Assembly: GCA_934351255.1 (NCBI GenBank)
Contig: CAKRJH010000008.1
Span: forward strand, 53,093-117,092
Origin: an uncultured Lachnospiraceae bacterium
GTDB lineage: Bacteria; Bacillota; Clostridia; Lachnospirales; Lachnospiraceae
Reading direction: 5' to 3'
Length of the DNA: 64,000 nt
Of this stretch, positions 43,405 through 55,100 are shown in pieces. Position 1 is the stretch's first letter. Every line of letters starts with the position of its first letter. Made by a program: the position numbers and the translations under genes. The notes beneath the pieces are model-generated. The model ran no database searches. It was not told where the DNA came from and saw nothing but the letters and a program-made list of their open reading frames with translations.

Positions 43405-45696
43405 TCACATTTTGCGTAAGAATTCCATAATTTGTGAAAATTCCTCTGCGGTCACCGGTTTGTCACTGTAGCCGGCCTGTTCCAGGATACGGATGATCTG
43501 TTCTTCCTGCTCCGGATCCATCGCCTCTTTGCCATGTATGGCCAGATAACGGATCTGTTCCCGGTAATTCTGACACTGTGCAAAATCCGGATATTTCCGC
43601 CGCAACCGTCCTGTTTTCGCGGTAAACCGCTCGATCAGCCGGTCATTGTCCGACATGCGGTGATACCGGATCCGGCGCAGTGCCAGCCGAAGCACAACGT
43701 GGAACAGAAACGCCAGCGCAAACACAACCGCTGCCGTGGACGCGACACGGACTGAAACGCGCTGTACAATCTTTGGCGTATTGCGGACATCGGTTCGTTC
43801 CCCATGCTGTCCGCTCGTCCGGCCGCCGCCCCGGAACAATCCCATCAACCGACTCCACAGGCTCACCGCAGGCTCCTCATCCGTGGAGGCCGCCGGTGTC
43901 ACATCGGCCACCTGCCAGCCACAGCCACGTTCATAAACCTCCACCCATGCATGGGCATTGGCGTCGGTCAGATCCACGGAAACGACTGCCTTTTGCGGCA
44001 TTGGATTGTAGCCGTCATAGTAATCGGATACCTTCTCGTCATACAGGATCTTTCCTTCCTCGGCAATCTCGTCAGAATCCAGCGCGTATCCCTCACAATA
44101 TCTGGCCGGAATACCAAGTTCCCGGAAGATCAGCACCGCCGCACTCGCAAAATGGGCACAATATCCCTTTTTGTTTTCTCCCAGGAAATAGTTGATAAAG
44201 TCTTTGTTATGTGGTGTCGCTCCCGGCTGATAACTGTATGGAATATTCTCCTGATAATACTGTGCCAGACGTGACACAGCCCCGGATACATCTTCCCCGG
44301 AAAGACCAGCCTCCCGGATGATGTTCCGTATAGTCTCCCGGTTTTCCTCAGGTACATTCAGCCACTGCTTTAGATTCTGCCATTTTTCCTCCGGCACCTC
44401 TGCCTGTGAGACCTGCGGATAATAGTCATACGTCTGTCGGCGTGATGTGATCAGATAGTGATCCAGATCCAGCGAATAATACGGCAGATACACCCCCGCC
44501 GGTGCCTCGATATTTTCCAGAACCATCCTCGCCTTTGCACCGGATGTCTTATCGTTCTCATAGGCCTTTTTGTAGGCTTTTTCTGTCAGAGTGCCCGGCT
44601 CCTGATACTGGTTCCAGCGGTTCCGGTACGGTTCATAATCTGAGCCGACATACGTGCGCAGATAGATCCGCGATTCCGTATACGGAACAAACGTCAGATT
44701 CAGATCCGGGTTGTAATCCAGTCTCACGGAATTGACGCCGCCCAGACGTCCCGATGACAGGCCTCCGGTATTGTCATAGAAATTCATCAGGCTCCAGAGT
44801 CCGAACATCATAAAGTTCTCTACGGTATCCATGGTTTGGGTCTTCAACGTCCCGGCCGGATGCCTCTCATGATACTTCGACTTGGAGATAAACGCGGTGC
44901 ATACGCCGGACACCAGGATCACCACGGCCAGAAGCATGAGCATGCACTGTACGACCGTGCGGATACTGTGTACATAGCGGATGCGCCCCTTTTTGTCCGT
45001 CTCCCACACGCGGTTGCTCCGGCGGATCTGATAATGTCCGCCACCACGGACCGCAAAGGACAAAAAGACACCGGACAGCCACATGACTACATAGAGAAAA
45101 TCCGGTTCCAGCTCCATGTAAAGCGGTAGGAAAAGAATTCCCGCAGTCACCGGAAGTACCAGATAATACTGCATTCTTCTCGAGATCAGGACATTCAGGA
45201 CCACAGATGCCGTCACACCGATAAAACTCATGGAGATCGTCACCGCCAGCGCTCTGTTCGACACACGCTCTCCGTAGCTTCGCATGGCATTGTTATCGAA
45301 AAATCCGGAGACTTCCTCCGCGAAATCATTGGCCACCGCATAATAACCGCTGTTGATATAGGTGTGAAGTCCTGCCGCCGCGACCACGATCACCGCAAAC
45401 AGCAACAGATAACCAATGTTTTCCCATGCTTTCCGGTAATACAGACTGGCCGCATAGACGCAGAACAGCCCGATGACAGGATAGACCACAAGCGGATGAT
45501 ACTCGACACCGAGGCTTGACAGATAGCATCCCATCGTCCCGGACACCAGCAAAAATACGATCAGCGCCTTGCCGAGAAGATCCCAGATCCGGTTCTGTGT
45601 CTGTTGCTCAAATTCATCTGCCAGGTGGATCCCATCCCAGATATCTGGCGATTCTTCGGTTTTCTTTCGCGTATTGTTCCGGAATATCCTAGCCAT
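43405..45696 (-). CDS. Membrane-bound transglutaminase-like protein (TgpA family)
   Basis: Likely papain-fold peptidase or transglutaminase of unknown substrate. The 763-residue protein has about seven hydrophobic segments in residues 40-270. An extracellular domain follows with the triad Cys513 (KKGYCAHFASAA), His582 (DANAHAWVEVYE) and Asp598 (WQVADVTP). A final membrane segment lies near residue 650, and a cytosolic tail resembles DUF4129. GGAGGTGGTATTCC precedes the ATG. It overlaps the DUF58 gene by 8 bases. MoxR-DUF58-transglutaminase is a conserved trio. Confidence 0.92.
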   Translation of the reverse strand: MARIFRNNTRKKTEESPDIWDGIHLADEFEQQTQNRIWDLLGKALIVFLLVSGTMGCYLSSLGVEYHPLVVYPVIGLFCVYAASLYYRKAWENIGYLLLFAVIVVAAAGLHTYINSGYYAVANDFAEEVSGFFDNNAMRSYGERVSNRALAVTISMSFIGVTASVVLNVLISRRMQYYLVLPVTAGILFLPLYMELEPDFLYVVMWLSGVFLSFAVRGGGHYQIRRSNRVWETDKKGRIRYVHSIRTVVQCMLMLLAVVILVSGVCTAFISKSKYHERHPAGTLKTQTMDTVENFMMFGLWSLMNFYDNTGGLSSGRLGGVNSVRLDYNPDLNLTFVPYTESRIYLRTYVGSDYEPYRNRWNQYQEPGTLTEKAYKKAYENDKTSGAKARMVLENIEAPAGVYLPYYSLDLDHYLITSRRQTYDYYPQVSQAEVPEEKWQNLKQWLNVPEENRETIRNIIREAGLSGEDVSGAVSRLAQYYQENIPYSYQPGATPHNKDFINYFLGENKKGYCAHFASAAVLIFRELGIPARYCEGYALDSDEIAEEGKILYDEKVSDYYDGYNPMPQKAVVSVDLTDANAHAWVEVYERGCGWQVADVTPAASTDEEPAVSLWSRLMGLFRGGGRTSGQHGERTDVRNTPKIVQRVSVRVASTAAVVFALAFLFHVVLRLALRRIRYHRMSDNDRLIERFTAKTGRLRRKYPDFAQCQNYREQIRYLAIHGKEAMDPEQEEQIIRILEQAGYSDKPVTAEEFSQIMEFLRKM

Positions 45697-46723
45697 GGAA
45701 TACCACCTCCCCCACAGCTTCTCCCTGCTTCCTGTGAATCAGGACAAATGCCTGTACCATCGGATGGCAGTGACGCATCATCGCATCCAGATCCACGCCG
45801 GATGCACCGGGTTCTCCCAGCAGTTTGATCCACGCATGGATCCCGCTCTCCTCATCAAAGACATACGCCTCCTCAAATCGGTAGGCCTGCGGCAGCCACC
45901 ACATCAGCCGCACCGGCATCGCATCCTGCACAAGGCTGTGGCACAGCCCTCTGGCAAAACTGCAGATTTCCTGCACTTCCTGCCGGTCCCCCGTCAGATC
46001 CAGCACCATGATCACCTGGCTCTGTGCGATATTTTCACGCTGTTTCACCATCAGAAGATCCTTCTTGGCAGAAATTTTCCAGTGTATATCTTTCAGACGG
46101 TCTCCCGGATGATACTCCCGGATATCCGTCACCTCTGCAAAGTCATATCCTTTGGTCTGTGTCTCCCGGCTCTCACTGACGCCGGACGCAAATCCGGTCA
46201 GATCGGTCTTCTCCGACAGTTCTTCCTCCGGCAGAAAAACACATCCCGCCTGCAGATTCAATGGCAGTTCAAAGCGCACCAGCCCCAGCATATCCTGAAA
46301 ATCAACAGACGAAAGCGATAACTGTACCAGACCACAGTAATCACTCTGCAGCGGCAGTTTTAATGCTGCTCTGTGCCGAAACGGAAGTGGCATGGATGCC
46401 TCAAACTCTCCTCCGGTTCCAAAAAACTGATTCTGCAGTCTTCCATGTACCCGGCAGTCCAGAGAGATCCCGACAGCATGGTGTTCCAGCAGAATTTCAA
46501 GATGAGCCGTCTCCTCCTTTGCGACAGCTCGTTCCATGGAAAGCAGCCGGACCGTAACGGTCTTCCGGATACAGGATGCACTGTAAATCGATGCTACCGG
46601 AAGTACCACCAGAAGTACCAGTGAGATCATCAGAAAATGGCTGTGCAAAAACAGATATAGAGCCAGATCCGCTGCAAATACCAGCAGATACACGATACAT
46701 CGGATGATTAGTATTTTTCGCAT
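45689..46723 (-). CDS. DUF58 domain protein (vWA-like, MoxR partner)
   Basis: The 344-residue protein has two hydrophobic segments at its N-terminus (about 8-48). The DUF58 motif YDFAEVTDIREYHPGDRLKD and HWKISAKKD follows at about 215-240. A vWA-like fold continues with VLDLTGDRQ. The family accompanies MoxR ATPases and is thought to assist assembly or activation of membrane complexes. It lies 20 bases after moxR and overlaps the transglutaminase gene. Confidence 0.92.
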   Translation of the reverse strand: MRKILIIRCIVYLLVFAADLALYLFLHSHFLMISLVLLVVLPVASIYSASCIRKTVTVRLLSMERAVAKEETAHLEILLEHHAVGISLDCRVHGRLQNQFFGTGGEFEASMPLPFRHRAALKLPLQSDYCGLVQLSLSSVDFQDMLGLVRFELPLNLQAGCVFLPEEELSEKTDLTGFASGVSESRETQTKGYDFAEVTDIREYHPGDRLKDIHWKISAKKDLLMVKQRENIAQSQVIMVLDLTGDRQEVQEICSFARGLCHSLVQDAMPVRLMWWLPQAYRFEEAYVFDEESGIHAWIKLLGEPGASGVDLDAMMRHCHPMVQAFVLIHRKQGEAVGEVVFHG

Positions 46724-46743
46724 GCTATTTTCGTCCCTTTTCC

Positions 46744-47688
46744 TTAAATCCTCGGAGTCTTCACTTCTTTCATCAGAAGGAGCAGTGCCTCTTTGACATT
46801 CATCCCTTCTGCGCGTGCCCTGGCCCCCAGCCGTACGCGGTGCCCAAGCACCTCAGGCAGTACTCTCTGAACATCCTGCGGTGTCACAAACTCTCTTCCA
46901 TCCAGCAATGCCATGGCCCGTGCCAGACGAAGCAGCGCGATACTTCCGCGGGGACTGGCCCCCATCTCAAAATATTCGCTGTCCCTCGATTTCTCGACAA
47001 GATCGACAATATACTGATACATGCTGTCGTGCACAAAAATCTTGTCGCAGACCGTCTGCAGTTCCAGGATCTCCTGACCGTCCAGCACGGCATGTACCTT
47101 GTCCGTCAGATTTCTGGTCTCTCCCTTGAGGATAGCCACTGCATCATCATGCGCAGGGTATCCCATGGAAATGCAGATCATAAAGCGGTCCAACTGGGAT
47201 TCCGGCAGCATCTGTGTACCGGAAGCACCACTTGGATTCTGCGTGGCAATCACCACAAACGGATCCGGCAGTTCCCTGGTCACTCCGTCCACCGTCGCAT
47301 GGTGCTCCTCCATGACCTCCAGAAGGGCAGATTGCGTCTTCGGCGATGTTCGATTGATCTCATCGGCCAGAAACAGATTACAAAAAATTGCTCCAGGGCG
47401 GTATTCAAACTCACCGGATGCATTGTTATACATAGAAAATCCCAGAATATCACTGGGCAGGACATCCGGTGTAAACTGCACGCGTTTATAATCCAGTGAC
47501 AGTACTCTTGCAAATGTGGTCGCCAGCGTCGTCTTGCCGACTCCCGGGATGTCTTCCATCAGGATATGTCCTCCCGCGATCACCGCCGCAAGCACCTTTT
47601 GTACGACATCCCGCTTTCCCTGAATGACGGAATTGACCTCCGACTGAACCATCTGTAACTGTTCTCCCCATGCATGACTGTTTTTCAA
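46744..47688 (-). CDS. MoxR-family AAA+ ATPase
   Basis: AAA+ chaperone-like ATPase acting on the neighbouring DUF58/transglutaminase proteins. The 314-residue protein has Walker A DIPGVGKTT (46-54), Walker B LFLADEINR, sensor ATQNPSG and the C-terminal lid with ASPRGSIALLRLARAMA. The start is TTG with GGAGGAATCTTA upstream. It is 12 bases past the MATE gene, so the four may be one transcript. Confidence 0.94.
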   Translation of the reverse strand: MKNSHAWGEQLQMVQSEVNSVIQGKRDVVQKVLAAVIAGGHILMEDIPGVGKTTLATTFARVLSLDYKRVQFTPDVLPSDILGFSMYNNASGEFEYRPGAIFCNLFLADEINRTSPKTQSALLEVMEEHHATVDGVTRELPDPFVVIATQNPSGASGTQMLPESQLDRFMICISMGYPAHDDAVAILKGETRNLTDKVHAVLDGQEILELQTVCDKIFVHDSMYQYIVDLVEKSRDSEYFEMGASPRGSIALLRLARAMALLDGREFVTPQDVQRVLPEVLGHRVRLGARARAEGMNVKEALLLLMKEVKTPRI

Positions 47689-47700
47689 TAAGATTCCTCC

Positions 47701-49080
47701 TTATCTCTCACGGACCCCCTCGAGCCGATCCATCTTTTTAAACTCGGCCACAACCATCACGATTGCGGTGATAAAGGCAACCATATCCGCGATCGGACAC
47801 GAATACAGGATTCCGTCAATGCCCATAAAACACGGCAGGATCACCAGAAGCGGAAGCAAAAACAGGATCTGTCTGGTAAGGGCCAGAAATATTCCCTTGT
47901 ACGGCTTTCCAATCGATGTAAACAGATTGGAAGAGATCGGCTGCACAAAATTGACGATCGTACAGAACATATAGATCCGGAAATAGCGTACTCCAAATTC
48001 CACATACAGTTCTCCTCCCTTTCCAAACAGCGCGAGTATCTGCGTCGGGAAGACCTGGAATACGGCAAACGATACCACAGAAAGCGCTGCCCCGGCTCCC
48101 ATTGCCAGCATATACGCCTTTTTCACACGGTTATAGTTACCCGCTCCATAGTTAAAACTCTCGATCGGCTGTGTTCCCTGGGAGATTCCGATCACTACAG
48201 AGAAGAACAACTGACAGACTTTCATGACAATGCCGGCGCAGGCGACCGGGATCACCTCTCCGTATACTGACTGCGCTCCGTATTTGCGCAGTGAATTATT
48301 CAGTACAATCTGAATCACCATCATGGCGACCTGATTAAAGGAATTGGCTGCACCAAGCATCATGACTCTGGACACCACAGGCCACCGGGGAATCAGATGC
48401 TCCCGTCCCAGTCTCATGGTCTTATAATGCATCAGATACCAGATGACCATCAGACCTGAGACAAACTGTCCGATAATGGTGGCAAACGCTGCCCCGGCCA
48501 CTCCTTTGTCCATAACAAAAACAAACAGATAGTCCAGACCGATATTGATCACGGCACCAGTGATGCTGCAGATCATCGTCATCTGAGGACTTCCGTCTGC
48601 ACGAATCAGATGTCCGCCTCCCGTCGTCAGGATCAGCATCGGGAATCCAAAGGCCGTGATACCCACATACGATCTGGCATAGTCCAATACATCCGCCGGC
48701 GACCCAAAGAAATGTAGCAACGGATCCAGGAAAAACAGGGTGATAAGCATTAGAACCGTGCCGGATAACAGCAACATCACTGCACTGTTCCCGATGTAAT
48801 AACCGGCCTTCTCCGTTTCCCTTCTTCCCATACTCAGATTGAAATTGGAGGCTCCCCCGATTCCAAACAACAATCCCAGCGCCACACAGGATATCGTCAG
48901 AGGAAAGGCAACGGTTGTTGCTGCATTGCCCAATTCTCCTACGGAATGTCCGATAAATAACTGATCGATAATATTGTATACTGATCCGACCACCATCGCA
49001 ATGATGCTCGGCACTGCAAATTTGACAAGCAGGGAACTGATCTTCCCACTTGCCAGAGAATCATCTCTTTTTTGTTCCAT
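47701..49080 (-). CDS. MATE-family multidrug efflux transporter
   Basis: Cation-coupled exporter of unknown substrate. The 459-residue protein has twelve predicted membrane helices in two homologous halves. The family starts with a SGKISSLLVKFAVPSIIAM helix and has IIDQLFIGHSVGELGNAA, GGASNFNLSMGR and the second-half IVIGISQGTQPIESFNYGAG signature (the last split over residues 295-315). It is not close to a named MATE pump such as NorM. It heads the MoxR-DUF58-transglutaminase run. Confidence 0.92.
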   Translation of the reverse strand: MEQKRDDSLASGKISSLLVKFAVPSIIAMVVGSVYNIIDQLFIGHSVGELGNAATTVAFPLTISCVALGLLFGIGGASNFNLSMGRRETEKAGYYIGNSAVMLLLSGTVLMLITLFFLDPLLHFFGSPADVLDYARSYVGITAFGFPMLILTTGGGHLIRADGSPQMTMICSITGAVINIGLDYLFVFVMDKGVAGAAFATIIGQFVSGLMVIWYLMHYKTMRLGREHLIPRWPVVSRVMMLGAANSFNQVAMMVIQIVLNNSLRKYGAQSVYGEVIPVACAGIVMKVCQLFFSVVIGISQGTQPIESFNYGAGNYNRVKKAYMLAMGAGAALSVVSFAVFQVFPTQILALFGKGGELYVEFGVRYFRIYMFCTIVNFVQPISSNLFTSIGKPYKGIFLALTRQILFLLPLLVILPCFMGIDGILYSCPIADMVAFITAIVMVVAEFKKMDRLEGVRER

Positions 49081-49111
49081 CTCTTCTTACGCTCCTCATT
49101 GTTCTCTTTCT

Positions 49112-49141
49112 ATTGTACCAAGAAAAAGACAGAGCACGCAA
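49112..49141 (-). promoter_or_regulatory. Possible promoter of the MATE gene
   Basis: TTGCGT (49141-49136), 18 bases, TACAAT (49117-49112) on the minus strand. The -35 lies within the terminator stem of the surface-protein gene. Confidence 0.4.
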
Positions 49142-49162
49142 GTTACTGTGCATGCTCTGCCT
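49121..49162 (-). terminator. Terminator after the giant surface protein
   Basis: A 13-bp stem (AGGCAGAGCATGC with GCGTGCTCTGTCT, two G-U pairs) and a T-rich run on the minus strand, about 22 bases past the gene. Confidence 0.88.
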
Positions 49163-49183
49163 TAAGTCATCGACTTAACAGAA

Positions 49184-52100
49184 TTAGTTACGATTATATT
49201 TCCGTTTGCGGGATACTGTGATCACCAGTCCCGTCAGACTGCCAAACATCAGGATTCCCATCGGCAGCCACGGTGTGTGATCCCCGGTATCGACGTCTCC
49301 GTCACTGCGGGACCCTCCTCCATTCTCTTTGCCGTCTCCGGAATCACCGTCGGCATCTCCGTCATGATCCCGATTGGAATCCGTGGTAGTCGCTGGCGTT
49401 GCACTCGCTCCCGGTGTCGCACCCGGACTTGCGATTGGTGTTGCACCCGGGCTGGCTGTCGGCGTCGCACTTGGAGTCACTGCCGGTGTCGCACTCGGAC
49501 TCGCTGTCTGTGTCGCACTCGGACTTGCCGTCGGTGTCGCACTCGGGCTTGCTGTCGGTGTCGCACTCGGACTTGCTGTCGGTGTCGCACTTGGACTCGC
49601 TGTCGGTGTCGCACTTGGGCTCGCCGTCGGTGTCGCACTCGGACTTGCTGTCGGTGTCGCACTTGGACTCGCTGTCGGTGTCGCACTTGGACTCGCTGTC
49701 GGTGTCGCACTTGGACTCGCCGTCGGTGTCGCACTCGGGCTTGCCGTCGGTGTCGCACTTGGACTTGGCGATGGTGTCGGAGTCTCAAGTTTCTGATCCA
49801 CCATAAAGATGGTTGCGTCCGACGCAGCACTATACGGTCCCTCATATTGTTTACTGTAAGTCACCTGGCCGTTTACATCCACCTTAAAGAAAATCGGCTC
49901 GGCCAGCTGATAATTCTGCGGTGCCTTGGTCTCTACCAGTTTATAGACTTCATCAACGGTCAGATTCCCGACCGTATGGATCTGATCTGCCTGGGTCATC
50001 CAGGAATCCACCTGTGCTCCCTGTTCTCCCAAATGATTGACCTGATATACTGCAAGTTCTGCGCCTGCAAGTTTATTCATATCTCCATCAACCTTGGCGA
50101 CCTTTGCCTGAGCCGGTGCATAGGCATCCCGCATGACTACAGTCTGATCTGCCACGGTAGAATACATGCCATTTGGTGTATCACTTGTGTATACCTCACC
50201 ATTCGTATCTATCTGGAAATAGATATCTGCGGCAACCGTATATCCTGACGGAGCGGCCAGCTCATGAAGCACATAGATCTGTCCCGGTATCAGTCCGTCC
50301 ACAGTCTCCTTGGATGTAGCGCTGCTGGTCCAATTCTTTACCTCTGCTCCCCTGGTTCCATCAGCATTGACCAGATATACCGCAAGACTGGCATTCTCAA
50401 TGGCATTGCCGGCAAGATCTGTTTTTGACACAGAGATCGCATGTGGCTGATATTCATCGACCATCGTCACCTGGTCATCCGCCGGTGCTGTATAAGTACC
50501 GTCTGCCCGGTCACTGACTGTCACCTTGCCATCGGCATCCATCTTAAAATAAATCGTATCTGCCTTTTTGTAACCTGTCGGTGCTGAAGTTTCAACCAGG
50601 GCATATACCTGATCCACTTCCAGTCCGGTCACATGCTGTGTCTGTCCGGCCTGACTGGTCCAGGTAAACACCGGTGTGCTCTGGATGACAGTTCCCTCTA
50701 CCGGATAGATTGCCAGAGATGCCCCTGAGATCAGAGCACCGTCCGCATTGGTCTTGGAAATGTCGACACCCTTTGTCGCATAGCGGTCGACCATCGTCAC
50801 CCTGCCATCAACAGGTTCGGAATAGGTTCCATCATATGTCTTGGAAGTGCTGACAGTTCCGTATTTGTCAACCTTGAAGTAAATATTACCGGCTTTCTTG
50901 TAGCCATTTGGCTCCTGTGTTTCAACCAGTACATAGATCTCGTCCATCGTCAGATTGCCGAGATTTTTCTCGGTTCCGGCCACTGTCGTCCAGGATTCAA
51001 GGATCGTTCCTCTGGTTCCATCCGCCTCCACATGGTATACGGCAAGCGTTGCTCCTTCAATCAGAGCGCCGCCCAGATTGGTCTTTGCTACCGGCACACT
51101 CCACGAGGTATATTTGTCCGTCATCTGAATCGTCTGATCTGCACCTGCATCCAGATAATTTTCTGTCATCTGATAAGAATACTGCACCTTTCCATCCCGG
51201 TCTACCTTGAAATAGATTGGATCGGAAACATCATATCCCTGCGGCGCTGCCAGCTCTACCAGTTCATAGATCTGATCCGGAATCAGTCCGGAGATTTTCT
51301 TATTCTGCCCCTTGACACTGTTCCACTTCTCGATCAGAGTTCTCGTACTGTCCGCATTCACCTGATTGACTGCAAGTGCAGCCCCGTCAATGCTCCGGCC
51401 ATCCAGATCTACCTTGGAGATCTTCACAGACTGTCTGATATCTTTGAGAGTGTTGGCGCATTTCACCACAACATCCTGATTAACTCCAACCACTGCATTG
51501 ACACTGTCCGCCGTGTTCTGCGTGGTTCCCACGGTATAAGCCACGGAAACACTGTCATATCCGGTTCCGGTCTTTACAGTCTCTGTCACCGTATAAGTTC
51601 CGGGCTCTACCGGGCCAAAATCATACTCATATGGTGTCTTTGTAAGGTCAAAATCTGCCAGGGTAACCGTTCTTGAGAATCCGGCTGCCTCGTTGACCAC
51701 GGTAAATGTGATCTCATCAGCCAGTCTCTCGATATCATCCGCAGCCACACCCTGCAATGTCTTGGTCAGCTTCAGATTTCCCGCATCCGACAGGTCTGTC
51801 ATAACCACCTGCCCGGATGGCTCATTCTTATAGGTTCCGCGGTAATCTGCAGAAGTCTTCACCTTTCCGTCTTCATCCACCGTAAAGTAGATATCTTTTG
51901 CCTCCACATATCCGGCCGGTGCATCCAGCTCAGACAGGACATAGACAGTATTCGTCTTTAATCCGGAGACAGTCCACAGGCCGTTGCTTCCGGTCGTGTT
52001 CTCACTGATCAGACCATTTTTATTTCCATCGGAATCAACCGCATATACCGCAAGTTTCGCACCTTCCACCGGATCAGAATCCACATCCACCTTCTTAACG

Positions 52101-55100
52101 ACCACATCCTTCTTGATCTGTGTCATGGTATTGGTAAATGTAATCTTACGATTATCCCCCGGTTCCACCTTCACCGTCACATTGTTCACTCCAGACACCG
52201 ATGATGCAGAGCCCGTCGTAAACTGTGTCGAATTGGTGTATCCAGTCACGGAAACCGTTTCCTGAACCGTATATTTCCCTTCCTGTGCCGGATCGATCAC
52301 ATAGATATACTCCCCGGCTGCAGTTTTCATATCAGCCAGCGTCTTCGTCGTCACACTTCCATCCGGAGCGGTGATGGTAAAGGTAATACCTTGCTCCACT
52401 CTGTCAAGATCCATGCTTTCCACACCGACAAGTACCTTCGTCAGGGTCAATGTGCTTGGAAGTTTCTCATCGTCCATGACCAGTGCAGATGATACAACCG
52501 GCGTAAAGGATCCGTTCCAGGCCGTAGAGGTACTGATCTTCCCATCCTCTGTCACCTTGAAATAGATGTCTGCCGCTTTGCTGTAATGTGCCGGAGCACC
52601 CAGCTCACGCAGTACATAGACAGTATCCGGGATCAGTCCGGTCACCTGATGAGGTGCCGCGCTGCTGGTCCAGCTGGCCACTGCCACGGTCGGCTGACCG
52701 GCAGAATCCACTGCATATACCGCAAGGGACGCTCCTGCCAGAAGGCTCGCATCCGATGTATCATGCTTCTCCACAGTAACCGCTGTCGTCTTCTTTTCCA
52801 GCGTATTGATAACAGATACGACACTGTCCTGATCCCTGCTCACTGTCACCGTCGCAGAATCCGCTTTCGTCGTACTGCTTCCCACGGTATAGGAAACCTC
52901 CACACTGCGATAACCCTCACTGGTCTTCACTGTCTCCGTCACCGTATATACACCCGTCGGCAGATCCGTCTTAGTATAACGGTAAACACCGCTGCTCAAT
53001 GTGAATGCATCCAATGTCACACTGTCCACCAGCACTCCGGCAGAATTTGTGATCGTAAAGGTAATATCCTGTACTACCCGGGCCAGATCGGACGCCTCCA
53101 CCCCCAGTAATGTCTTCTCCAATGTGATGCTTCCCGGTTTGTCACCATCGATCATCACAACCTGATTGGATGCCGGTGCGGTATAGGTTCCGTTCCAGCG
53201 GTCACTGGTCGTCACCGTTCCATCTTCGGCCACCACAAAATAAATATCATCAGCCTGGGTATATCCCTGTGGCGCAGACAACTCCTTTAATACATAGATC
53301 TGTCCGGCGATCAGTCCACTGATTGTTCTGTTCTGTCCTGCTACAGAATTCCAGGAATCCACAGCCGTCGCAGAAATCTGTCCGGCATCATCCACCGGAT
53401 ATACCGCCAGAGACGCCCCGGCGATCTGATTATTTTGAATATCGGTCTTGGATACCGTCACATCGGTATATACCACATCTTTTTCATCGACCATAGTGAC
53501 CGTATCATTCAGAAGAGGCTGATAGTCTCCGTCCTTTCGGTCTGAGGTACTGATCACTCCGGTTCTGGATACCTTAAAATAGATATCCGCCGCGGTTTTA
53601 TAGCCCGTCGGTGCATTCTCCTCGCGAAGCAGATAGATCTGATCGGCGATCAGATTGTCTTCCACATGCGCTGTTGCACTTGATGTCCATCCTGAGACAC
53701 GAAGCAGGCTTCCATCTTCTGCCACGGCATACAGTCCCAGTGTCGCATCGGACAAAGGCTGAGTCAGTTCATCGTATTTGAGGAACTTGGCGGTAACCGG
53801 AATTCCCTGATAGTTGTTCGTGAGCGCCGCCGTTGTCTTCTGATCCGACTCCACCTTGACATTGAAACTTCCCCGAGTAGCATCCTGAGGAGTTCCACCG
53901 TTCACCCGGTATGTTGCACTCTTAAGTGTATATTCCGTATCCGCAGTCACTTTCTCTTCCACCTGATAGATGCCAGGCTGCAGATTCGTCATCTTATATT
54001 TGTAGACACCGTCCTCCAGTGTAAACTGATCCAGAGTCACCGTCGTCTTCTCCGGCGGACTGGCCACTGTATTGACGATCGTAAAGGTGATCTTATCCTT
54101 GATCGCATCCAGATCCCTGGTGGCAACTCCGGTGATCGTCTTGGTGATCTCCAGAGTTCCGGGGATCTTGTCATTTTCATAGTAGATCGTATCCCCGGAT
54201 TTGAACTGATTGACATCAATGTCCTCAGGCAGTTCCTTTTTATCCTTACCGGTCAGCACAAAATAATACGGTGCAGTCTTCTGTACATAGCCATTCTGAG
54301 CCTTCGTCTCATACAGCACAAAGATGCGGTCCAGCGGAAGATCTTTCAAGAGAGTCGTTCCGTCAGTCTGCAGGGTGATGTTCTGGTATGGTTCATACGG
54401 AGTCTCTGTCTTAGTTGTGGCATTATAGGTATAAAGGCTGAATGTCGCGCCGTCCAATGCCACCATATCCTGTCCGTTGGTCCAGTATTTATACAACGTG
54501 ATAGACCCGGTTCCGTAATCAACATATCCCGATGAATTTACGACTACACTTTTGACCACAGAATTCGCTTTGGACTCATCTCCGGAGTAACCGGATAAAG
54601 TAAACGAGTTAAATGCATTGGTTTCATCTAATGTATTCCCGGCTGCCAGACCGACCTTTGCCTTATAGGTAATGGTAAGCGGCGTCTCATCCGGCAGATA
54701 AAACACCATTTTTCCTTTGGACAGCGTCAGACTGTAATCCGTATCCCGCGTCAACACCGCGCCTGTCTTGGAGTTTGTCACAACAATGGAATCTTCTCTG
54801 ACAGTCATCGCAGAGCCATATTCATCCACTCCCACAATGCGGTCGGATCTCGGCAAAAGGTCCAGGCCATCCGGATTCACGGAAACAGAATATTCAATAT
54901 CCGGTGCTGTGTTTACATTGTATGTTCCCTGTTTTGTGACAAGTTTTTCCGGCTTCAGATGTGTAGACGTACTTCCCTTGCCGACCTGTTTTCCACCATA
55001 GTCCACGGTCGCACTGTTTTTGAAGTCTTTTCCTCCGGTCTTGATAAACGTCTCAATATCAGAAACCACCAGGGAATAGGTCACACGGAAGATCATTCCG

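Noticed and set aside
49405..49790. Repeat array considered as CRISPR
   Set aside because: Units are directly abutting 24-mers with no spacers and are in frame within a coding sequence.
49277..50248. Arg/Cys-rich plus-strand open frame opposite the surface-protein gene
   Set aside because: Its repetitive translation is a by-product of the 24-bp coding repeats on the minus strand.
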